From positions 1 to 64,000 of the forward strand of contig JAEYRD010000107.1 of assembly GCA_023435725.1 (NCBI GenBank): a stretch of 64,000 nucleotides of DNA, written 5' to 3'. Positions 58,241-64,000 of this stretch are shown here, one piece after another. A model generated the notes under the pieces. The model had not been told where the DNA came from. It did not search any database and was given only the letters and a program-made list of their open reading frames with translations. Origin of the DNA: Pseudomonadota bacterium (GTDB lineage: Bacteria; Pseudomonadota; Alphaproteobacteria; Rhizobiales; Xanthobacteraceae). The translations under genes were made by a program, and so were the position numbers. Every line of letters starts with the position of its first letter. Positions within the stretch are counted from its first letter, which is position 1.

Positions 58241-59233
58241 TTATTTCCGCACCCGCTGTTCCGCGAGCTCGACCAGGCCGCGCAGGAAGTCGACGAACTC
58301 GATGCCCTCGGCTTTCAGCGCCTTGGGGTAGAGCGAGGACTTGGTCAGCCCGGGCAGCGTGTTGGTTTCGAGATAGACCAGGCCCTTGTCCGAGACGATG
58401 AAGTCCGAGCGGGAGTAGCCGGTGCAGGACATCGCGCGATGGGCCAGCATAGCCTGCTCCTTCAGCGCGGCAGTGATCTCGGGTGCGAAACGACCGGGGC
58501 AGATCTCCTGGGTGGACTTCAAGAGATATTTCGCCGCGTAATCGAAATTGCCCTCGCCCGGAATGATCTCGATCGGCGGCAGCGAGATGATCGACCCGTC
58601 AGGCCGCTCCAGCACGCCGCAGGTCGCCTCGACGCCGGCGATGTAGGGCTCGATCACATACTCTTCGTGCTTGGCTGCATTGCGGACGGCGACGAGATCC
58701 TGCTTCGCATTGACGAAGATCAGGCCATAGCTCGACCCGTCGCGCGCCGGCTTTGCGATCAGCCGCCCGTATTCGGCGAAGCCCTCGTCGATCTTGTCCA
58801 GAGCAACGTTTGCCGGTGGCGTCACGCCGCCGAGCGCGGCGAACCGCTTCGCCGCAATCTTGTCGAAGGCCAGATGCGAGGAGGCCGAGCCCGAGCCGGT
58901 GAAGGGCACGCCGCGCGCCTCGCACATCACCTGCAATTCGCCGTTCTCGGCGCGGCCACCATGCAGGCCGAGCACCAGCACGCGGCCTTCCGCCTTGGCC
59001 CGGTCGAGCGCCTGCTCCAGCGGAATGCCTGATGTGCCGGGCTTGAACTCGTCCTCGAACGGTCGGACATGTTCCAGCAGCTGCCTGGACTCAACGACAT
59101 GCACCTTGTCCCCGACGTCCCACCACCAGAGCTCGGCCTCAGGCAGCGCCTGATGCAGCGCCTGGGCTGACGCGACGGAAACCAGACGTTCGCGGTTGGA
59201 GCCGCCGAAGAGGATGGTGATGCGCATGTTCAT
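58241..59233 (-). CDS. ddl: D-alanine--D-alanine ligase
   Basis: The 330-residue ATP-grasp enzyme joins two D-alanines for peptidoglycan. The N-terminal ILFGGSNRERLVSVASAQAL replaces the usual GGxSxEREVSL motif, and the centre (SGSASSHLAFDKIAAKRFAALGGVTPPA, PARDGSSYGL) and the end (YSRSDFIVSDKGLVYLETNTLPGLT) fit the family. The N-terminal ER(L)VS variation and the VEATCGV in place of the standard EIEVAV-like loop mark a diverged Ddl form. Starts at 59233 and 59227 are both possible. Confidence 0.9.
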   Translation of the reverse strand: MNMRITILFGGSNRERLVSVASAQALHQALPEAELWWWDVGDKVHVVESRQLLEHVRPFEDEFKPGTSGIPLEQALDRAKAEGRVLVLGLHGGRAENGELQVMCEARGVPFTGSGSASSHLAFDKIAAKRFAALGGVTPPANVALDKIDEGFAEYGRLIAKPARDGSSYGLIFVNAKQDLVAVRNAAKHEEYVIEPYIAGVEATCGVLERPDGSIISLPPIEIIPGEGNFDYAAKYLLKSTQEICPGRFAPEITAALKEQAMLAHRAMSCTGYSRSDFIVSDKGLVYLETNTLPGLTKSSLYPKALKAEGIEFVDFLRGLVELAEQRVRK

Positions 59234-59253
59234 AGTCCGCAATCTCTCCAATT

Positions 59254-59296
59254 CGTCATTCCGGGGCGCGACGAAGTCGCGAGCCCCGGAATGACG
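59254..59296. repeat. Short palindromic repeat between ddl and murB
   Basis: CGTCATTCCGGGGC and GCCCCGGAATGACG are perfect arms around a 15-base centre (GCGACGAAGTCGCGA, itself partly palindromic). It ends four bases before the murB stop codon. Confidence 0.88.
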
Positions 59297-59300
59297 GTGA

Positions 59301-60218
59301 TCATGAAACCCCGATCCGCTTGATTTCCCAGTGGAGCTCAATTCCGGAATTCGCCTTGACGCGTTCGCGCACGGTCTCGCCGAGCATCTCGATGTCGTGC
59401 GCGGTGGCTTCGCCCGTGTTGATCAGGAAATTGCAGTGCATCTCCGACACCTGAGCGCCGCCGACGCGCAGGCCCCGGCAGCCGGCAGCGTCGACCAGCT
59501 TCCAGGCGGAATGGCCGGGCGGATTCTTGAAGGTCGAGCCGCCGGTCTTTTCGCGGATCGGTTGCGCCGTCTCGCGGTGGCTCTGCACCTCCACCATGCG
59601 CGCGCGGATCGCCTCCGCATCCCTGATCTCGCCGCGGAAGCGTGCGGAGGTGAAGATGATGGAGGGATCGACACCGCTGTTGCGGTAGACGAATTTCATG
59701 TCGGCGTTGGAGAAGACGTGCTTCGCGCCGTCGCGCCCGACGCCTCGGGCCTCGATCAGCACGTCCTTGGTCTCGCCGCCATTGGCCCCCGCATTCATGC
59801 GCAGCGCGCCGCCGATCGTGCCGGGAATGCCGAAGTAGAATTCGAGCCCACCGATGTTGGCCGAAGCCGCTACTTCCGCCACGCGCTTGTCGAGCGCGGC
59901 AGCGCCTGCAGTGACGATATCGCCGCTCGCACTTGCTTCCCCAAAGGCGCGCGGCGCGAGCCGGATGACGACGCCCGCGATGCCGCCGTCGCGCACGATC
60001 AGATTGGAGCCGACACCGACGACATAGACCGGGATGTCGCTGGCGAGATGCGAGAGGAAATAGGCGAGATCGTCCTCGTCCGCCGGCGTGAACAGCACCT
60101 GTGCGGGACCGCCGACGCGAAACCAGGTGAGCTCGGCGAGCGACTGGTTGGCGAGCAGCCGGCCACGCAGATCAGGCATCGCGGCTTTGAGAGCGGGCGT
60201 GATGTCGGGGAAGCTCAC
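59301..60218 (-). CDS. murB: UDP-N-acetylenolpyruvoylglucosamine reductase
   Basis: The 305-residue flavoenzyme reduces UDP-GlcNAc-enolpyruvate to UDP-MurNAc. FAD-binding residues are seen in YVVGVGSNLIVRDGG, the structural motif GIPGTIGGALRMNAGANGGE in the centre, the catalytic Ser region in FVYRNSGVDPS, and the C-terminal catalytic Glu in IELHWEIKRIG. It starts four bases after the murC stop. Confidence 0.96.
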   Translation of the reverse strand: MSFPDITPALKAAMPDLRGRLLANQSLAELTWFRVGGPAQVLFTPADEDDLAYFLSHLASDIPVYVVGVGSNLIVRDGGIAGVVIRLAPRAFGEASASGDIVTAGAAALDKRVAEVAASANIGGLEFYFGIPGTIGGALRMNAGANGGETKDVLIEARGVGRDGAKHVFSNADMKFVYRNSGVDPSIIFTSARFRGEIRDAEAIRARMVEVQSHRETAQPIREKTGGSTFKNPPGHSAWKLVDAAGCRGLRVGGAQVSEMHCNFLINTGEATAHDIEMLGETVRERVKANSGIELHWEIKRIGVS

Positions 60219-60222
60219 CGCC

Positions 60223-61626
60223 CTACCCCAGCGCCTTCAATTGGTCCGGCAGCGCATACGCCCATTGCGTGATGTTGCCGGCACCGAGGCACACGACGAG
60301 ATCGCCGGACTTCGCAAGTCCCTTGATGATGCCCGCGAGTTCGGAGGCCGACGGCAGCGGGATCACCTCGCGATGGCCGTGCGCGCGCAGGCCCGCGACG
60401 AAATGATCGCGGTCGACGCCTTCGATCGGGGCCTCGCCTGCGGCATAGACGTCGGCGACGATCACCGCATCAGCATCGTTGAAGCAGGTGCAAAATTCCT
60501 CGAACAGCGATTGCAGGCGGGTGTAGCGATGCGGCTGCACCACGGCGATGATCTTGCCGTTGGTGGACTCCCGCGCCGCCTTCAGCACTGCCGCGATCTC
60601 GACGGGGTGGTGGCCGTAATCATCGATCACGGTAACGCCGTTCCATTCGCCGGTCTTGGTGAAGCGGCGCTTGACGCCGCCAAAGCCCGCGATCGCCTTG
60701 CGGATGGCCTCGTCGGAGACGCCGAGCTCGCGCGCAACCGCAATCGCGGCCGTCGCATTCGAGGCGTTGTGGCGTCCCGGCATCGGCAACACGAGATCTG
60801 CGATCTCGTGCATTGCGCCAGTCTTGCGATTGCGGAACGCGACCTTGAACTTCGATCCGCCGCCCATCGGGGTGAGATCGGCCAGCCGCACATCGGCCTG
60901 CGGATTTTCGCCATAGGTGATGATGCGGCGATCCTCGATCTTGCCGACGAGGCTCTGCACCACGGGGTGATCGATGCACATCACGGCGAAGCCGTAGAAC
61001 GGCAGGTTCTCGACGAAATGACGGAACGCGTCCTGCACGGCGTCGAAGGTCTTGAAGTGATCGAGATGTTCAGGATCGACATTGGTGACGATTGCAACAT
61101 CCGTCGGCAACTTCAGGAACGTGCCGTCGCTCTCGTCGGCCTCCACCACCATCCATTCGCCGGCGCCGAGCCGCGCGTTGGAGCCGTAGGCGTTGATGAT
61201 GCCACCGTTGATCACGGTGGGATCGAGCCCACCGGCATCGAGCAGCGTTGCGACCATCGTCGTCGTCGTGGTCTTGCCATGCGTGCCGGCGATGGCGACG
61301 CAGCTCTTCAGCCGCATCAGCTCGGCCAGCATCTCGGCGCGGCGCACCACGGGAATGCGCCGTTCGCGCGCCGCCATCAGTTCCGGATTGTCGCGCTTGA
61401 TCGCGCTGGAGACCACGACGACCTCGGCACCATCGACGTTCTCGGCCTTGTGGCCGACCGAGACCTTCGCGCCCTTCTTGCGCAGCCGATCGAGATTGTA
61501 ATTGTCGGAGGCGTCCGAGCCCTGCACGGCATAGCCGAGATTGACCAGCACCTCGGCGATGCCGCTCATGCCGATCCCGCCGATCCCGACGAAGTGGATG
61601 GGTCCGATCTCGCGCGGCAGTCTCAT
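60223..61626 (-). CDS. murC: UDP-N-acetylmuramate--L-alanine ligase
   Basis: The 467-residue ligase adds L-alanine to UDP-MurNAc. HFVGIGGIGMSGIAEVL at the N-terminus and the ATP-binding GTHGKTTTT (about 114-122) are diagnostic; VIDDYGHHPVEI near residue 335 is the third conserved motif. The ATG at 61626 follows CAGGGAACAGAGC. murG ends 120 bases upstream on the same strand. Confidence 0.97.
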   Translation of the reverse strand: MRLPREIGPIHFVGIGGIGMSGIAEVLVNLGYAVQGSDASDNYNLDRLRKKGAKVSVGHKAENVDGAEVVVVSSAIKRDNPELMAARERRIPVVRRAEMLAELMRLKSCVAIAGTHGKTTTTTMVATLLDAGGLDPTVINGGIINAYGSNARLGAGEWMVVEADESDGTFLKLPTDVAIVTNVDPEHLDHFKTFDAVQDAFRHFVENLPFYGFAVMCIDHPVVQSLVGKIEDRRIITYGENPQADVRLADLTPMGGGSKFKVAFRNRKTGAMHEIADLVLPMPGRHNASNATAAIAVARELGVSDEAIRKAIAGFGGVKRRFTKTGEWNGVTVIDDYGHHPVEIAAVLKAARESTNGKIIAVVQPHRYTRLQSLFEEFCTCFNDADAVIVADVYAAGEAPIEGVDRDHFVAGLRAHGHREVIPLPSASELAGIIKGLAKSGDLVVCLGAGNITQWAYALPDQLKALG

Positions 61627-61746
61627 GCTCTGTTCCCTGACATCGCCGCCTGAAGGACGGCATCTGGCGAAGATCACGGCCAAATCAGCCGCGCCTTTCC
61701 TACTGGATGCCCCGCTTTAGAAGGCGAAGACAAGGGCTTTTTCGCG

Positions 61747-62847
61747 TCAGATTCCCGCGACTTTGACCACAAGATCGGCCAGATGTTCGGCCGCATCGAG
61801 CCGCCCGGCGCCGCGGGCGGCCCGCGCCATGGTCGCAAGGCGCGCAGGCTCGGCGGCGAAGGCGGATATCTCGGCCGCCAGGCGATCGGAGGTGAACTCG
61901 GTCTGCGGGATACGGATCGCACCGTCGACCTTGGCCAGCACGCCGGCGTTGGCGAACTGGTCCTGGTCGATCGAGCCCGGCAGCGGCACCAGGATCGAGG
62001 GTCGTCCGATCGCGGCGAGCTCGGCCACGGTACCGGCGCCGGAACGCGACACCACCAGATGGTTGGAGGCGAGCCGCGCCGGAAGATCCGTGAAGAACGG
62101 CGCGAGCTCTGCATTGATCTTTAGCTTGTCGTAGACCGCGCGCACGCGCGTCATGTCCTCATCGCGCACCTGCTGGGTGAGGACGAGCCGGCCCCACAGT
62201 GCAGGCTCGAGGCGCTCGATCGCGCCCGGCACGATGTCGGCCATGATGCGCGCGCCCTGGCTGCCGCCGACGACGAGCAGGCGAAGCGGGCCGTTCACCT
62301 CGGGCGCTGCATATTTCACGGCAGCCGCCGCAAGGATTGCCGGCCTCATCGGCGTGCCGACCGTCGTGGTCTTGCCTGATAGCGCCGGATCGCGGTCGAG
62401 CTCGCCGGGTAACGACGTCGCAATCGCGCGAACGCGGCTCGACAGGAAACGGTTGGCGCGGCCGAGCACCGCATTGGCCTCGTGAATGATGCTGGGCACA
62501 CCGGCGAACTTCGCTGCGACCAGCGGCGGCAGCGTCGGATAGCCGCCGAAGCCGACGACGGCGACGGGCTTCAACCGCTTGATCAGGCGATACGCAGAGA
62601 GCGTGCCGACGGCCAGCGCGAGACCGGCATAGGCGAGCTGGAACGGATTGCGCCCGCGCGCGGTCTCGCTCGAGACGACGTCGATCATGTCCTTGCTGAA
62701 CAGCCCGCTATAGCGCAGCGCCCGGTCGTCCGTGACGAGGCGGACGCGAAAGCCGCGCCGGATCAGTTCGACGGCAAGCGCCTCGGCCGGAAACAGGTGG
62801 CCACCGGTGCCGCCCGCGGCGAGAAGAATCAGGGGGGACGCGTCCAT
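61747..62847 (-). CDS. murG: UDP-N-acetylglucosamine--undecaprenyl-PP-MurNAc-pentapeptide transferase
   Basis: The 366-residue glycosyltransferase (GT28) makes lipid II. AAGGTGGHLFPAEALA is the N-terminal G-loop, VVGFGGYPTLPPLVAA and IIHEANAVLGRANRFL are conserved, and VVSRSGAGTVAELAAIGRPSILVPLPGSIDQDQFANA binds UDP-GlcNAc. The ATG at 62847 is preceded by AAAGGCCTATCC. A repeat separates it from ftsW. Confidence 0.97.
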   Translation of the reverse strand: MDASPLILLAAGGTGGHLFPAEALAVELIRRGFRVRLVTDDRALRYSGLFSKDMIDVVSSETARGRNPFQLAYAGLALAVGTLSAYRLIKRLKPVAVVGFGGYPTLPPLVAAKFAGVPSIIHEANAVLGRANRFLSSRVRAIATSLPGELDRDPALSGKTTTVGTPMRPAILAAAAVKYAAPEVNGPLRLLVVGGSQGARIMADIVPGAIERLEPALWGRLVLTQQVRDEDMTRVRAVYDKLKINAELAPFFTDLPARLASNHLVVSRSGAGTVAELAAIGRPSILVPLPGSIDQDQFANAGVLAKVDGAIRIPQTEFTSDRLAAEISAFAAEPARLATMARAARGAGRLDAAEHLADLVVKVAGI

Positions 62848-62874
62848 GGATAGGCCTTTTACAAGGTCTTTCTG

Positions 62875-62989
62875 GTCATTGCGAGCGAAGCGAAGCAATC
62901 CAGACTATCTCCGCGGAGACAGACTGGATTGCTTCGTCGCTTCAGTGCAAAATTGCTTTGCAATTTTGTCACGAGCTCCTCGCAATGAC
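62875..62989. repeat. Palindromic repeat between murG and ftsW
   Basis: GTCATTGCGAG at the left and CTCGCAATGAC at the right are the outer arms; CAATCCAG/CTGGATTG and CAAAATTG-CTTTG-CAATTTTG are inner hairpins. Its last base is part of the ftsW stop codon (TAG on the minus strand). Confidence 0.85.
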
Positions 62990-64000
62990 TAAGCGTAGCT
63001 GCGCATAGCTTCGGCGTGGCCGCTCGCCTCGACCTCGGTGCGCGGGCGCAGCCGCGTCAGGGCCAGCATCATGCCGACGCCATAGGCGAGCGACACGATC
63101 GAGGAGCCGCCATAGGAGATGAAAGGCAGCGTCATGCCCTTGGCCGGAATGAGCTGGAGATTGACCGACATGTTGATCGCCGCCTGCACACCGAACAGGA
63201 TCGCAAGGCCGGAGGCCGCGAAGCGCGAGAACATGTCCTCATTGGCATAGGCGCGCGACAACGTGCGGATCACGACGAACGCGAACAGCGCCAGCATCGC
63301 AAGGCACAGCATGATGCCGAACTCTTCGGCGGCGACCGCGAACACGAAATCGGTGTGGCTGTCCGGCAGGCTGCGCTTGGCGATCCCCTCGCCCGGCCCG
63401 AGCCCGAACCAGCCGCCGTTGTAGAAGGCCTCCATCGCGGTATCGACCTGGAAGGTGTCGCCGGAGGCCGGATTCATGAAGCGCTTGATGCGGCCGGCAA
63501 CGTGCGGAACGAACAGATAGGCGCTGAACAGGCCGGCCGCGGCGGCGCCCGCGAGGCCGAACACCCAGATCATCCGCATGCCTGCGATGAAGAACAGCGA
63601 GCCCCACACCATCAGGATCAGCATCGTCTGGCCGAAATCGGGCTCCATCACGAGGAGCGATACCAGCATCAGCAACAGCACCAGCGCCATCGAGGTTGCC
63701 GGCATCTCCGGTCGCTTGGTCGATTCCGCGAACAGCCAGGCGGCGATGACGACGAACGATGGTTTTGCGATTTCTGAGGCCTGGATGTTGACGCCGAGCA
63801 GCGTGATCCAGCGCCGCGAGCCTTTTACCTCGGGGCCGATCGCAAGCGTCACCACGATCAGGATGATGCTGATGGTGAAGATGATCAGCGCGCTTCGGCG
63901 GATTGACCGCGGCGACAGGAAGGACACCCCGAGCAGCACCATGCAGGACGGCGCCAGGAACATCACGTGACGGCTGAAGAAGTGGAAGGGATCGAGCCCG
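62989..64000 (-). CDS. ftsW: Cell division protein FtsW, 5' end outside the window
   Basis: The frame is open to the right edge (upstream codons read GLDPFHFFSRHV), so about 40-50 N-terminal residues are missing. The visible part has eight or nine membrane helices, the SEDS-family stretch GEGIAKRSLPDSHTDFVFAVAAEEFG, and the end GMTLPFISYGGSSIVSLAYGVGMML, which mark FtsW, the septal peptidoglycan polymerase partner. A short C-terminal cytoplasmic tail follows. Confidence 0.95.
   Translation of the reverse strand, partial: GLDPFHFFSRHVMFLAPSCMVLLGVSFLSPRSIRRSALIIFTISIILIVVTLAIGPEVKGSRRWITLLGVNIQASEIAKPSFVVIAAWLFAESTKRPEMPATSMALVLLLMLVSLLVMEPDFGQTMLILMVWGSLFFIAGMRMIWVFGLAGAAAAGLFSAYLFVPHVAGRIKRFMNPASGDTFQVDTAMEAFYNGGWFGLGPGEGIAKRSLPDSHTDFVFAVAAEEFGIMLCLAMLALFAFVVIRTLSRAYANEDMFSRFAASGLAILFGVQAAINMSVNLQLIPAKGMTLPFISYGGSSIVSLAYGVGMMLALTRLRPRTEVEASGHAEAMRSYA

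Overview
The window looks like chromosomal DNA of a GC-rich alphaproteobacterium of the Hyphomicrobiales, most likely Bradyrhizobium or a close relative (inference). The reasons are the gene order of the division and cell-wall cluster (ftsW-murG-murC-murB-ddl-ftsQ-ftsA-ftsZ-lpxC-bamD-recN-ligA), small DUF2934 and DUF1328 proteins, CtrA-type boxes of the form TTAA-N7-TTAA, and many intergenic palindromic repeats of the kinds common in that group. I saw no tRNA, rRNA, CRISPR array, integrase or transposase.

Layout. 0-3 kb: the 3' part of a caspase-like protease and a SulP anion transporter. 3.5-7.8 kb: a complete CUT1-type sugar ABC importer (Tat-exported binding protein, two permeases, MalK-like ATPase). 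8-14.2 kb: a flavin monooxygenase with an N-terminal NTF2-like domain, a small cytosolic protein, a secreted His/Gly-rich protein with two LTxxQ-type motifs, a GlcD-like FAD oxidase and a hotdog thioesterase. 14.3-22.7 kb: DUF1328 protein, UvrD/PcrA helicase carrying an in-frame repeat insertion, an alpha/beta hydrolase, an orphan HicB, a Cys-rich/OmpA-like pair, a lipid-type trio (Mpo1-like, NAD epimerase, ICMT-like) and a small secreted protein. 22.7-25.2 kb: a gene-poor, more AT-rich stretch with three small minus-strand genes, each preceded by a CtrA-type box. 25.2-32.6 kb: sorbosone-type dehydrogenase, aspartate dehydrogenase, two related secreted alpha/beta hydrolases flanking an NmrA/NTF2/SDR/MarR gene group, and a frameshifted PRC-barrel gene. 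32.9-41.6 kb: ABC-2 exporter, glycine-zipper protein, L,D-transpeptidase, glycerophosphodiesterase, an MFS-spermidine-synthase-like fusion, and a PYROXD2-like oxidoreductase. 41.9-47.1 kb: Flp pilin, prmA, a 59-residue protein, an aminopeptidase P and a Bcr/CflA-type efflux pump. 47.2-64 kb: the minus-strand division and cell-wall cluster.

The genes of the last region act together: MurG, MurC, MurB and Ddl make lipid II, FtsW, FtsQ, FtsA and FtsZ run septation, and LpxC and BamD commit lipid A synthesis and outer-membrane assembly; RecN and LigA add DNA repair and replication. The most striking observations are the CtrA-type boxes before three consecutive unknown small genes, the palindromic repeat fixed in frame between helicase motifs II and III, and a paired AT-rich operator at the promoter of the NmrA/MarR group. 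Coordinates follow the start codon I judged best; alternatives are stated where the choice is uncertain.
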